NCBI GenBank assembly: GCA_964453035.1
Contig: CAYVOX010000009.1
Span: forward strand, 1-45,458
DNA: 45,458 nucleotides
Direction: 5' to 3'
Source of the DNA: CAYVOX01 sp964453035
Lineage (GTDB): Bacteria > Chloroflexota > Anaerolineae > Anaerolineales > Anaerolineaceae
Every line of letters begins with the position of its first letter. Position 1 is the first letter of the stretch. Shown here one piece after another: positions 31,140-39,693 of this stretch. The notes beneath the pieces were generated by a model. The model worked only from the letters and a program-made list of their open reading frames with translations, did not search any database and was not told the DNA's origin. The translations under genes were made by a program, and so were the position numbers.

Positions 31140-34100
31140 ATGGATTCCTCCAATACTGATACCCCATCCTGGCTGGATAAGCCACTCTCAACGTACATTC
31201 CCAAAGTAACCTTTGAAACGCTGCTGATTAGCATCCTGCTGATTCTGGCGGTGTTCAGCCGCTTTTACAACGTGGACCTGCGCGTGATGAGCCACGACGA
31301 GGTCAACCACGTGGTGCCCGGTTACAGCCTGTATCGCGGCACCGGTTACGCCTACGACCCTGTGACGCACGGGCCGCTGCAGTTTCACCTTCTGGCGCTT
31401 TCCTATTTTGTGCTGGGCGACAGCGACTTTTCTTCGCGCGTTCCTGCGGTGCTGTTCTCCATTGCGACCATCGTGGTGGTGGTCTTCGGCTTCAGGCGCT
31501 ACCTGGGGCGCACCGGCGCGCTGATTGCGGGTTTCCTGTTCCTGATTTCACCCTTCATGCTGTTTTACGGGCGGTATACCCGGAATGAGGTGTTTGGCGG
31601 CCTGTGGACGGTGCTGGTGCTGCTGGGCACGCTGCGCTACCTTGAGAAGGGGGAGCGCGGGGTGCTTTACATGCTCACCGTGGTCACCGCCTTGCACTTT
31701 ACCGATAAAGCCACGGCTTTCATCTATAACGCCCAACTGCTGCTCTTTTTAGGGCTGCTCTTCCTGGAGCGCCTGACGCGCGTACGCTGGCCTTCTGAAA
31801 AATCGCGCAAGCAGTTCATCCTCTTCACCGGGCTGGCGGTTTTGCTGCTGCTGGTTGCGCTGGGACTGGGCGTGGCTAACGCCAAACCAGCCGTTGAGAC
31901 GGCTGTCACCGCCGCGGAAAGCTCGCTCAAGCTCACCGGCGAATTAATTGCGCTGGCGGGGGTGCTGGTGTTTGGCGCGCTGGCGGTGGTTGGACTGGTG
32001 CGCAACCTCGGCTGGAAGACCATCCGCGCGCAACGCTCGTTTGACCTGATTGTGTTGATTGGCACGCTCACCATGCCGCAGTTGACGGCTTTTCCGGTGC
32101 GTATGCTGGGCTGGGACCCGCTGGATTACACCACCGGAGGAATGACACGCACTGCCCTGGTGCTGGTGCCGCTGTTCATCATTTCCATCCTGGTGGGGCT
32201 GTGGTGGAAGCCGCGCTTCTGGCTTTCGGCGGCGGCGATTTTTTATGCTATTTTCACGGTGTTTTTCACCACCTTCTTTACCAACGGCAAGGGCTTTTTT
32301 ATGGGGCTGGTGGCCTCGCTGGGTTACTGGCTTTCGCAGCAGGGGGTGGAACGCGGCAGCCAGCCGCTGTATTACTATCTCTTGCTGCAGATCCCGGTTT
32401 ATGAGTACCTGGCGGCAATTGGCACGCTGGCTGCCCTGGCGGTGGGCGTGCGCAAGCGCCTGTTGACTCAGTGGGCGGGTTTTGCGCCTGCGCGACAACC
32501 GGTGATAGATGAGACTGAGGAGGCGCAACCTGCCGCGGAAGCTGAGCTGCCAGCAACTGGCGCGGTTGAGGGAGAAGATTCTGGCGAGCCAGTGGAGGCG
32601 CTGGAGCCTGCCCACGCGCTGATGGGGGGCGAGCCGTTCTCGCAGACCGTCAGGCACATGCTGGAGCGGGAAGAGGAAGCCCCTGCTGAGGCGGAGAAGC
32701 CCCAGCGCGTGCCGGTGCTGGCGCTGCTGCTGTACTGGTCACTGACCAGCCTGGCGGCTTACAGCCTGGCGGGCGAGAAGATGCCCTGGCTGACGCTGCA
32801 CATCGCGGTGGCGATGCTGCTGGCAACCGGCTGGGTGCTGGGCTACCTGGTGGATACCACCCCCTGGAAGAAGATTGCCAGCCAGCGCGGTCTGCTGGCA
32901 GTGCTGACCCTGCCGGTGATGCTGGCCAGCCTGGGCAGCACGCTCGGCGGGCTGCTGGGCAACCAGCCACCTTTCCAGGGCAACACGCTGGATCAACTGC
33001 AGGCCAGCAGCACGTTTATGATGTCTATGCTGGGGTTGGTGGGCAGCGGCGCTGCGTTCATTTACCTCACCCGCGGCTGGCATTCGAAGGCGCTCTACCG
33101 CATGCTGGTACTGGCCTTTTTTACTTTGCTGGCGATGCTTACCACGCGCCACACCATCATGGCGTCTTACATCAATTACGATAACCCTACCGAGTACCTG
33201 GTGTATGCGCACGCTGCCAGCGGTCCCAAGGAAGTGCTGGCGCAAATTGAGGAAATTTCTCGCCGATTGACGCGCGGTAAGGAAATTGTCATCGCCTACG
33301 ACAACGAGATTAATTATCCCTACTGGCATTACCTGCGCGATTACCCCAACCGCAAATTCTTTGCGGATAAACCCACGCGCGATATCGGCGAAGCGCCGTT
33401 GATTGCCGTTGGCGGGCCCAATTACAGCAAGGTTGAGCCGATTGTCAAAGAAAATTACATCATGTTCGAGTACAACCGTATGTGGTGGCCCAACCAGGAT
33501 TATATCGGCCTGACGGGCGAGCGGCTGGCGTATGCACTGCTGACGCCGCAGATGCGCACTGCCATCTTCAATATCTGGATGAACCGCGATTACCGGCTTT
33601 ACGCTGAAATCACCAACAACCCCAACCTCACGCTAGAAAACTGGCAGCCCGCCGAGCGCTTCCGCTTTTACGTGCGCAAGGATATCGCCGCGATGATCTG
33701 GAATTACGGCGTGCAGCCTGCCAGCGTTACGCCCGGGCAGGTGGACCCCTACGAGCAGGGGTTGCTGCGGGTTGCGCCGGATAAACTCTTTGGGCAGAGC
33801 GGTAACCAGCCGGGGCAATTTAACGCTCCGCGCGGCATTGCCGTTGCTGCTGATGGAACGCTGTACGTGGCGGATTCGCGCAATCACCGCGTCCAGCACG
33901 TCACCTCTGAAGGCAAGGTGTTGCACATGTGGGGCAGCTTTGCTGACGTGCTCAAAGGCGCCGCGCCTGAAGGCACTTTCAACGAGCCATGGGGCGTGGC
34001 GGTTTCGCCGGTTGACGGAACCATCTTCGTGGCGGATACCTTCAACTTCCGCATCCAGCACTTCACCGCCGACGGCAAGTTCATCAATATGTGGGGCTTT

Positions 34101-34742
34101 GCCGGGCAGGCGGAAAAGCCAGATGCCTTCTGGGGACCGCGCGGGATTGTGGTGGATAAGACCGGCAAGGTGTATGTGACCGATACCGGCAACAAGCGCG
34201 TGGCGGTGTTCAATAGCGATGGGACGCCGGTGGCTTCGTTTGGCTCGCTGGGGATGGAAAACGGGCAGTTTGACGAACCGGTTGGCCTGGCGCTGGATGC
34301 TGATAACAATGTTTACGTTGCGGATACCTGGAACCAGCGCGTGCAGGTCTTCACTGGCGATGCCAGCGGGATTGCCTACCTGGCCGTGCGCACCTGGGAC
34401 GTGAAAGCCTGGTTCGGGCAGTCGATTGATAACAAGCCTTTCCTGGCGGTGACTTCGGGCGGGATGGTGATGATTACCGACCCGGAAGCCGGGCGTGTGC
34501 TGGAATTCTACCCTGACGGCAGCTTTGTGCGCGGGTGGAGCGACCTGCTCGGTGACCCGCTGGGCATGGGCATGCCTACAGGGATTGCTATCTCAAACGA
34601 GGGCGTGATGTGGATTAGCGACGCCAGCAACGGGCGGCTGATGGCCTTTAACCTGGCCCTCCAGCCGGTGATTTCTGGCGGCGGGGTGCTGATTGGCCCG
34701 CAAGTGGCTTCGCCCACCCCCACCCAGGGAACCTTGAAGTGA
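31140..34742 (+). CDS. TIGR03663/Agl23-like GT-C membrane glycosyltransferase fused to NHL-repeat domain
   Basis: A 1200-residue fusion. Residues about 20-660 form a multi-pass GT-C-type membrane domain: the first loop has DLRVMSHDEVNHV (the catalytic Asp/Glu region) and YDPVTHGPLQFHL, a hallmark of the TIGR03663 family that includes archaeal Agl23. A long charged Glu/Ala/Pro loop (about 450-520) interrupts the helices. Residues 660-870 are a soluble domain with YPYWHYLRDYPNRKFF. From about 880 to 1190 there are NHL-type beta-propeller repeats, each with the pattern F..P.GIAV..DGT.YVADS.NHRVQ. It probably transfers sugars from a lipid carrier to surface polymers. The ribosome binding site is weak (AAGGTG, 16 nt away). 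A strong terminator follows. Confidence 0.85.
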   Translation: MDSSNTDTPSWLDKPLSTYIPKVTFETLLISILLILAVFSRFYNVDLRVMSHDEVNHVVPGYSLYRGTGYAYDPVTHGPLQFHLLALSYFVLGDSDFSSRVPAVLFSIATIVVVVFGFRRYLGRTGALIAGFLFLISPFMLFYGRYTRNEVFGGLWTVLVLLGTLRYLEKGERGVLYMLTVVTALHFTDKATAFIYNAQLLLFLGLLFLERLTRVRWPSEKSRKQFILFTGLAVLLLLVALGLGVANAKPAVETAVTAAESSLKLTGELIALAGVLVFGALAVVGLVRNLGWKTIRAQRSFDLIVLIGTLTMPQLTAFPVRMLGWDPLDYTTGGMTRTALVLVPLFIISILVGLWWKPRFWLSAAAIFYAIFTVFFTTFFTNGKGFFMGLVASLGYWLSQQGVERGSQPLYYYLLLQIPVYEYLAAIGTLAALAVGVRKRLLTQWAGFAPARQPVIDETEEAQPAAEAELPATGAVEGEDSGEPVEALEPAHALMGGEPFSQTVRHMLEREEEAPAEAEKPQRVPVLALLLYWSLTSLAAYSLAGEKMPWLTLHIAVAMLLATGWVLGYLVDTTPWKKIASQRGLLAVLTLPVMLASLGSTLGGLLGNQPPFQGNTLDQLQASSTFMMSMLGLVGSGAAFIYLTRGWHSKALYRMLVLAFFTLLAMLTTRHTIMASYINYDNPTEYLVYAHAASGPKEVLAQIEEISRRLTRGKEIVIAYDNEINYPYWHYLRDYPNRKFFADKPTRDIGEAPLIAVGGPNYSKVEPIVKENYIMFEYNRMWWPNQDYIGLTGERLAYALLTPQMRTAIFNIWMNRDYRLYAEITNNPNLTLENWQPAERFRFYVRKDIAAMIWNYGVQPASVTPGQVDPYEQGLLRVAPDKLFGQSGNQPGQFNAPRGIAVAADGTLYVADSRNHRVQHVTSEGKVLHMWGSFADVLKGAAPEGTFNEPWGVAVSPVDGTIFVADTFNFRIQHFTADGKFINMWGFAGQAEKPDAFWGPRGIVVDKTGKVYVTDTGNKRVAVFNSDGTPVASFGSLGMENGQFDEPVGLALDADNNVYVADTWNQRVQVFTGDASGIAYLAVRTWDVKAWFGQSIDNKPFLAVTSGGMVMITDPEAGRVLEFYPDGSFVRGWSDLLGDPLGMGMPTGIAISNEGVMWISDASNGRLMAFNLALQPVISGGGVLIGPQVASPTPTQGTLK

Positions 34743-34750
34743 CAAATGAT

Positions 34751-34783
34751 AACCGCCCGCGAAAGTCGCGGGCGGTTTTGTTG
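34751..34783 (+). terminator. Strong intrinsic terminator, usable from both strands
   Basis: AACCGCCCGCGA and TCGCGGGCGGTT pair perfectly over 12 bp with an AAG loop, followed by TTGTTGTT on the plus strand. It separates the glycosyltransferase gene from the convergent PF04020 gene. Confidence 0.85.
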
Positions 34784-34806
34784 TTACGAAAACCTGTCGG
34801 GAGGAA

Positions 34807-35172
34807 TTAGCGATTGCGCAGCACTGCGCCGAGCACCAGGCTCACAAGGCTGACAATCAGCGCGCCGAAGAAGGCACCCCAGAAGGAGGTGACGCTGAAA
34901 TCAATTTGCACAGCCTGGGCCAGCAGCGAGGTGATGTAAAAGAGCAGTGTGTTGATGAGCAAAAAGCCCAATCCCAGTGTAAGGATGTAAATCGGACAGC
35001 CAAGGACGGTGATGATGGGCTTGAGGAAGGCGTTGACCACACCAAAGATGAGGCCCAGCAGGGCAAAGGTGACCCAGTTCATGTCCGTCATGGCCAGGCC
35101 GCGGCCATTGAGCACCAGGACGGATACGTAAATGGCGATAGCGTTGATAATCACGCTCAGAATAACTTTCAT
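34807..35172 (-). CDS. Phage holin family 4-like membrane protein (PF04020 type)
   Basis: A 121-residue protein with four transmembrane helices (about residues 5-24, 34-53, 58-83 and 95-117) and the conserved GLIFGVVNAFLKPIITVLGCPIYILTLGLGFLLIN block of this widespread family. Despite the family name, members are chromosomal in most phyla and nothing here is phage-related; the function is unknown. AAGGAA lies about 12 nt before the ATG. The gene stands alone, convergent with the glycosyltransferase-NHL gene. Confidence 0.88.
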   Translation of the reverse strand: MKVILSVIINAIAIYVSVLVLNGRGLAMTDMNWVTFALLGLIFGVVNAFLKPIITVLGCPIYILTLGLGFLLINTLLFYITSLLAQAVQIDFSVTSFWGAFFGALIVSLVSLVLGAVLRNR

Positions 35173-35261
35173 AATTGACCGTTCCTTTCGTCTAGATAAT
35201 ATAACGGAAAAGCGTGAAAAAAGTTGCGTGGTGGCTGCCTACCGGGCGGCGCGCACCTGAA

Positions 35262-36227
35262 TTACAGCGTCGCGACGGACATCCAGATGAGGGTGTTGAG
35301 CAGGGTGAACCCGGCCTTGGTAAAGGCAGCCGGGGCCAGGCTGGAAGGTACGTTGAGGCTGATGGTGCGCCGGGTGGGAATATACTGGCGTACCATTGCC
35401 AGCAACGCCAGCATGGCTTCTTCCTCATGTGCCGGGTTGGGGGCCAGCCAGATGGCACCCTGGGCGTGGGCGGGGGCTTCCCAGGTAACAAAACCCAGCA
35501 GTTCATCCCACTTTTCGGCGCGCCAGTGCGTCAGCGTGTGGCCTTCCATCCAGCGCGAGAAGGACTGGAGCAGGTCGGGTTTGAATCGCTCGACCTCAAA
35601 GCCCAGGTTCCAGTCCACCTCGGGGGGGTAGATGCGCCGCAGCCAGGCTTGCTGGCTGGGCCAACAGTTTGCCGGGCGGTTGAGCACCTTGACGAGGGCC
35701 AGCCCGGGCATGGGGACCTGGTTGTCATATAGTTCCCAGGTGGCGCGGCGGCAGCGCTCTTTAAAGCCCAACGAGAGGTACAGTGCCAGGGCGGGGAGGT
35801 TGTCGTTACGCACCTGCAACCAGGCTTCGCTGACGCGGTGATCGCGGATGTGCTCCAGGGCTTTTTGGGTGAGGGCGCGTCCCATGCCCCTGCGGCGAAA
35901 ATCTGGATGGACGGCTACGTTGGCGATCATGGTGCGCCACCGCCCCTGGCGGTAGAAGGGGATGAGGCTGAGGTTGCCGGTGATACGCCCGCCTTCTTCC
36001 CACACGTAGCCGGCAATTGGCAGCGAAACACGCTCGTTGGGGCCGGTGACCAGCCGCCTCAGGCTGGGATCCTCTGCGGCGCGGCGGATATGGCGAATGT
36101 ATTCGCGGCCGTCCTCATCCATGGTGGGGGCGAAGCACAACTCAATCAGGTCGGCGATTTGCGAAAGGTCGCGTTCTACGTCCACCGGGCGGATGGGGGA
36201 GGGCGTGGCATCAACGGCAGAGGGCAT
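35262..36227 (-). CDS. GNAT family acetyltransferase, probable tandem-domain protein
   Basis: A 321-residue protein. The first half is a canonical GNAT domain: NVAVHPDFRRRGMGRALTQKALEH at about residues 101-124 contains the acetyl-CoA loop RRRGMG, and NDNLPALALYLSLGFKE follows near 138-154. The second half (about 190-321) has weaker GNAT character, ending PSSLAPAAFTKAGFTLLNTLIWMSVAT, and looks like a degenerate second domain. The substrate is unknown. The ATG at 36227 has no Shine-Dalgarno sequence, and a TACAAT box lies exactly 6 nt before it, so the gene is a leaderless candidate. It is divergent from clpC across a 184-bp gap rich in repeats. Confidence 0.85.
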   Translation of the reverse strand: MPSAVDATPSPIRPVDVERDLSQIADLIELCFAPTMDEDGREYIRHIRRAAEDPSLRRLVTGPNERVSLPIAGYVWEEGGRITGNLSLIPFYRQGRWRTMIANVAVHPDFRRRGMGRALTQKALEHIRDHRVSEAWLQVRNDNLPALALYLSLGFKERCRRATWELYDNQVPMPGLALVKVLNRPANCWPSQQAWLRRIYPPEVDWNLGFEVERFKPDLLQSFSRWMEGHTLTHWRAEKWDELLGFVTWEAPAHAQGAIWLAPNPAHEEEAMLALLAMVRQYIPTRRTISLNVPSSLAPAAFTKAGFTLLNTLIWMSVATL

Positions 36228-36233
36228 GGCTTT

Positions 36234-36239
36234 ATTGTA
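36234..36239 (-). promoter_or_regulatory. -10 box 6 nt before the GNAT start (leaderless candidate)
   Basis: TACAAT on the minus strand, with six bases (AAAGCC) before the ATG at 36227. No ribosome binding site and no clear -35 hexamer. Confidence 0.5.
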
Positions 36240-36287
36240 ACCAGAATCCGCCTACCGCATAGAAATTGGTGTCTGTTGAGGGGGTGA

Positions 36288-36307
36288 TTTCTTACATGTT
36301 TCTTACA
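36288..36307 (+). promoter_or_regulatory. Tandem TTTCTTACA direct repeat upstream of clpC
   Basis: Two identical 9-mers at 36288-36296 and 36299-36307, 11 bp apart from start to start (one helical turn). This is the geometry of OmpR/PhoB-family response-regulator sites. The pair lies about 33-52 bp before the clpC -10 box and also within reach of the divergent GNAT promoter. Confidence 0.5.
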
Positions 36308-36332
36308 CACATCCAGCAAACTGTTAATCTGC

Positions 36333-36376
36333 CTCATGCTATAATCCTCTTATGAGGCCGCTCATCATTCTATGAG
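36333..36376 (+). promoter_or_regulatory. Alternating CTCAT/ATGAG half-sites across the clpC promoter and leader
   Basis: Four half-sites occur: CTCAT at 36333-36337, ATGAG at 36352-36356, CTCAT at 36361-36365 and ATGAG at 36372-36376. The first two extend to GCCTCAT/ATGAGGC, a perfect 7-bp inverted repeat flanking the -10 box. The last two extend to CGCTCAT/ATGAGCG, a hairpin with a 6-base loop in the mRNA leader. The second and third half-sites can also pair with each other (GCCG loop), so two leader hairpins are mutually exclusive. Confidence 0.55.
36337..36345 (+). promoter_or_regulatory. Extended -10 promoter of clpC
   Basis: TGC-TATAAT with the TATAAT at 36340-36345; the -35 region is poor, as expected for extended -10 or activator-dependent promoters. 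Transcription would start near 36352, giving a leader of about 60 nt. Confidence 0.6.
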
Positions 36377-36411
36377 CGACCTGTGGAGTTTTTTATTAAG
36401 GATGGTTTACT

Positions 36412-38853
36412 ATGATGCGATTTGACCGGTTTACGGAGCGCGCGCAGGAAGCCGCGCAGCGTGCCGCAGAAATCATTCAACGCTACGGGCACAACCAGAT
36501 TGACACTGAGCATATCTTGCTGGCGCTCATCGAGCAGCCCCAGGGGGTGATCTCGCAGATTCTGGAGATCCTCAAGGTGGACGCCAACATGCTCATTGAC
36601 CGGTTGGATTACACCCTGCGCACCAGCCCCAAGGCTTCCATTTTTGGCGGCGGCGCCGGGCAAATTTTCATCACCCCGCGCGTTAAACGGATTATTGATC
36701 TGGCGAACGAAGAAGCCAGTAAACTGAAAGATGAATACATCTCAACCGAGCATATCTTCCTGGCGGTGCTCTCGGAGCGCAATACCCCGGCGGCCCGCGT
36801 GCTGGAAAATGCCGGGCTAACGCGCGAGCGCGTGTACGAGGCGGTGCAGCAATTGCGCGGCGGGCAGCGCGTGACCGACCCGCAGGCCGAGACGCGTTAC
36901 CGCATGCTGGAAAAATACTCGCGCGATCTGACCCAACTGGCGCGGGAAGGCAAGCTGGATCCGGTCATTGGGCGGGATGTTGAGATTTTACGCGTCATGC
37001 AAATTCTCTCGCGGCGCACCAAGAACAACCCTGTTTTGATTGGCGAGGCGGGTGTGGGCAAGACGGCGATTGTGGAAGGTTTGGCGCAAAAGATTGCCGC
37101 CAACGACGTGCCGGAGATTTTGATGGGCAAGCGCGTCACCGCGCTGGACCTGGGGGCCATGATTGCCGGTTCGCGCTTCCGCGGCGAGTTTGAGGAGCGG
37201 TTGAAGGCCGCCATCGAGGAAGTGCAGCGCGCCGAGGGCGAGATTATCCTCTTCATTGATGAATTGCACACCGTGGTTGGGGCCGGCGCGGCACAGGGCG
37301 CCATGGATGCCTCCAACATGCTCAAACCGGCGCTGGCGCGCGGCGAACTGCAGTGTATTGGCGCCACCACGCTGGATGAATACCATAAATTCATCGAAAA
37401 AGACGCCGCCCTTGAACGGCGGTTTGCCCCCGTTTATGTGGATGAGCCCACCGTTGAAGATACCATCCAGATGCTGCGCGGACTGAAAGACCGTTACGAA
37501 GCGCACCACAAGGTCAGCTACACCGATGAAGCTCTGGTCTCGGCGGCGCGGCTCTCTTCGCGCTACGTGACCGACCGGCGCCTGCCGGATAAGGCGATTG
37601 ACCTGATGGATGAGGCGGCAGCCAAGCTGCGCGTGGCGCTGTATTCGCTCCCGCCGGAGCTTAAGAAGATGAAATCGGATCTTGACCGCCTGACCGCCGA
37701 GGAGGAACAGGCCAGCGTGGGGCGCGATTACGAGCGCGCTGCCAACAAAAAAGCTGAGCGGTTGCGCCTGCAGAGCCAGTTTGACCAGTTGCGCGACGAG
37801 TGGGAAGAAAAATACAAACTGGATGAGCAGGTGGATATTAACGACATCGCTGAAGTGGTGGCGCAGTGGACGGGCATTCCGGTGGCGCAGATGATGGAAA
37901 CCGAATCCGAGAAGCTGCTGCACATGGAAGACCGCCTGCGCGAGCGCATCATCGGGCAGGAGGACGCCATTCACGCCGTTGCGGATGCCATTCGCCGCGC
38001 GCGCTCAGGGCTGAAGGACCCGCGCCGCCCGATTGGCTCGTTCATCTTCATCGGACCCTCCGGCGTGGGCAAGACCGAGCTGGCGCGCGCGCTGGCGGAG
38101 TTCATGTTTGGCGATGAGGAAGCCCTGGTACGCCTGGATATGAGCGAATACCGCGAGCAGCACACCGTCAGCCGGTTGTTTGGCGCCCCGCCCGGTTACG
38201 TGGGCTATGAAGAGGGCGGTCAGTTGACGGAAGCGGTGCGCCGCCGCCCCTACCGCGTGATTCTCTTCGATGAGATTGAAAAGGCGCATCCTGAGGTGTG
38301 GAATGCGCTGCTGCAAATTCTGGATGACGGGCGGTTAACGGACGGGCAGGGGCGGGTAGTGGACTTCCGCAACACCGTGCTCATCATGACCAGCAACCTG
38401 GGCACCGAATTTGTGGCCAAGGGCGGCACGCTGGGATTTCTGCAGCGGGCAGCCTCGGAAGAGGACCGCCAGATTCACGAAAAAATCAGCAAGGCGCTCA
38501 AGAGCACCTTCCGGCCTGAGTTCCTCAACCGCATTGACGAGATTATCATCTTCTCGCCGCTGACGGTGGAGGAGATGAGCCAGATTGTTGACTTGCAGAT
38601 GAAGGAAGTTTCGGCGCGGTTGGCGGAGCACGGATTGCACGCTAAGTTGACTGCCTCAGCCCGCGACTGGCTGGCACAGGTGGGCTACGACCCGGTTTTT
38701 GGAGCGCGGCCGCTGCGGCGGGCGCTGCAGAAATACGTTGAAAGCCCGCTTTCCATCAGCCTGCTCTCGGGCCAGTTTACCCAGGGCGACACTGTTATTG
38801 TTGACCTGGATGAGGAAAAACAGACGCTGGTTTTCCGCGAGGCGGATAAGTAA
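36412..38853 (+). CDS. clpC: ATP-dependent Clp protease ATP-binding subunit ClpC
   Basis: An 813-residue AAA+ unfoldase. Residues 1-145 are a double Clp-N repeat. The first ATPase domain has Walker A GEAGVGKT at 211-218 and FIDELHT. The middle domain is short and carries a UVR-like helix (RDYERAANKKAERLRLQ, about 440-457), which makes it ClpC rather than ClpB. The second ATPase domain has GPSGVGKT near 548-555 and RPEFLNRIDEIIIF. The LGF tripeptide in GGTLGFLQ occupies the ClpP-docking loop position, so it should work with ClpP, not encoded here. AAGGA lies 9 nt before the ATG. No CtsR or CIRCE site is visible; instead a novel repeat array surrounds its promoter. Confidence 0.94.
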   Translation: MMRFDRFTERAQEAAQRAAEIIQRYGHNQIDTEHILLALIEQPQGVISQILEILKVDANMLIDRLDYTLRTSPKASIFGGGAGQIFITPRVKRIIDLANEEASKLKDEYISTEHIFLAVLSERNTPAARVLENAGLTRERVYEAVQQLRGGQRVTDPQAETRYRMLEKYSRDLTQLAREGKLDPVIGRDVEILRVMQILSRRTKNNPVLIGEAGVGKTAIVEGLAQKIAANDVPEILMGKRVTALDLGAMIAGSRFRGEFEERLKAAIEEVQRAEGEIILFIDELHTVVGAGAAQGAMDASNMLKPALARGELQCIGATTLDEYHKFIEKDAALERRFAPVYVDEPTVEDTIQMLRGLKDRYEAHHKVSYTDEALVSAARLSSRYVTDRRLPDKAIDLMDEAAAKLRVALYSLPPELKKMKSDLDRLTAEEEQASVGRDYERAANKKAERLRLQSQFDQLRDEWEEKYKLDEQVDINDIAEVVAQWTGIPVAQMMETESEKLLHMEDRLRERIIGQEDAIHAVADAIRRARSGLKDPRRPIGSFIFIGPSGVGKTELARALAEFMFGDEEALVRLDMSEYREQHTVSRLFGAPPGYVGYEEGGQLTEAVRRRPYRVILFDEIEKAHPEVWNALLQILDDGRLTDGQGRVVDFRNTVLIMTSNLGTEFVAKGGTLGFLQRAASEEDRQIHEKISKALKSTFRPEFLNRIDEIIIFSPLTVEEMSQIVDLQMKEVSARLAEHGLHAKLTASARDWLAQVGYDPVFGARPLRRALQKYVESPLSISLLSGQFTQGDTVIVDLDEEKQTLVFREADK

Positions 38854-38880
38854 GCCGGTGAGCGGAAGCGATTAACCATG

Positions 38881-38920
38881 AAACCCGGGCCGCGGATTTG
38901 CCGTGACCTGGGTTTTTTTT
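38881..38920 (+). terminator. Intrinsic terminator of clpC
   Basis: AAACCCGG pairs with CCTGGGTTT with an inner CGCGG/CCGTG stem around ATTTG, followed by eight T. Strong on the plus strand. Confidence 0.85.
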
Positions 38921-38934
38921 GATTTATGGTTAGT

Positions 38935-39687
38935 TTATTCTGCGACCCCGTCCACCAGCCACTCGCCAAAGGCGCCGAAGAGTGGCAGCAGGGCGCGCTC
39001 ATCCTGCACCCCATCGGTGAAGAGGAAGATGCGCGCCGAGGCGGTGTAGCCCCAGTCGTGCAGCACGCCGCCCATGGAGCCGGTCTTGTGGTAAAAATCG
39101 AGCGAATCGCGCAGGATGTTGCGCTTGAGCAGAGCGGAATCCTGGTTGGCCAACAGCATTTCATCCACCCACTGGCGCTGGTGCGGCGGGAGGGCAAAAA
39201 CCAGGTCGAAGAGGCGCCTGCCGTCCTCCGCGCCTACCCAGTTATCCAGCCCCTGGCGGCGGGCGGCGTAATCCATCAGGCGGCGCTCGAGGCGGGTGTG
39301 GGTCAACTGGAATTGAGACTGGAAGATCGCTTGCAGCCTTTCCAGACCGATGCGGCGGATGACGAGGTTGGTGCACAGGTTATCAGAGGTAGCTATCATC
39401 ATGAGCAGGGCATCATGGAAGGGGATGTGCCGGCCCTTGAGCAGCCAGGAGAAGCCCGCGCCCTGCACCTGTTCTTCGGCATCCAGGTCGCAAAGCTCTT
39501 CGCGGCTCACCTCGCCCAGGCGCTCCAGGTGCGCCCAGGCCAGCAGGATGGGTATTTTGATGATAGAGGCTGATCGAAAGCGCGCCGCGGTGGCGTGGAA
39601 GATGGCAGGGGCGGACTGGCGCTGGAAATAAAGCGCATAATCACATTTTGCGGCTGATAATTGACGTAAAAGTTCTGACAAATTCAT
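38935..39687 (-). CDS. Serine hydrolase with class A beta-lactamase fold, no signal peptide
   Basis: A 250-residue protein with the full set of penicillin-recognising motifs: SIIK at residues 41-44 (nucleophile Ser41), SDN at 101-103 and KTG at 201-203. The omega-loop region reads TRLERRLMDYAARRQGLDN, like uncharacterised serine hydrolases of this family, and lacks the E-x-x-L-N of true class A beta-lactamases. Deacylation of antibiotics is therefore doubtful. The N-terminus (MNLSELLRQLSAAKCDY) is not a signal peptide, so the enzyme is apparently cytoplasmic, which is odd for a peptidoglycan-type hydrolase. There is no ribosome binding site; a TATAAT box lies 6 nt before the ATG, so it is a leaderless candidate. 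Confidence 0.85.
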   Translation of the reverse strand: MNLSELLRQLSAAKCDYALYFQRQSAPAIFHATAARFRSASIIKIPILLAWAHLERLGEVSREELCDLDAEEQVQGAGFSWLLKGRHIPFHDALLMMIATSDNLCTNLVIRRIGLERLQAIFQSQFQLTHTRLERRLMDYAARRQGLDNWVGAEDGRRLFDLVFALPPHQRQWVDEMLLANQDSALLKRNILRDSLDFYHKTGSMGGVLHDWGYTASARIFLFTDGVQDERALLPLFGAFGEWLVDGVAE

Positions 39688-39693
39688 GCGTAA

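Noticed and set aside
34807..35172. Prophage remnant suggested by the holin family name
   Set aside because: PF04020 members are ordinary chromosomal membrane proteins, and no other phage gene, attachment site or tRNA is nearby.
36988..37974. Minus-strand frame of 328 codons
   Set aside because: Antisense to the conserved ClpC core; His/Gln/Gly-rich, with no supporting start signal.
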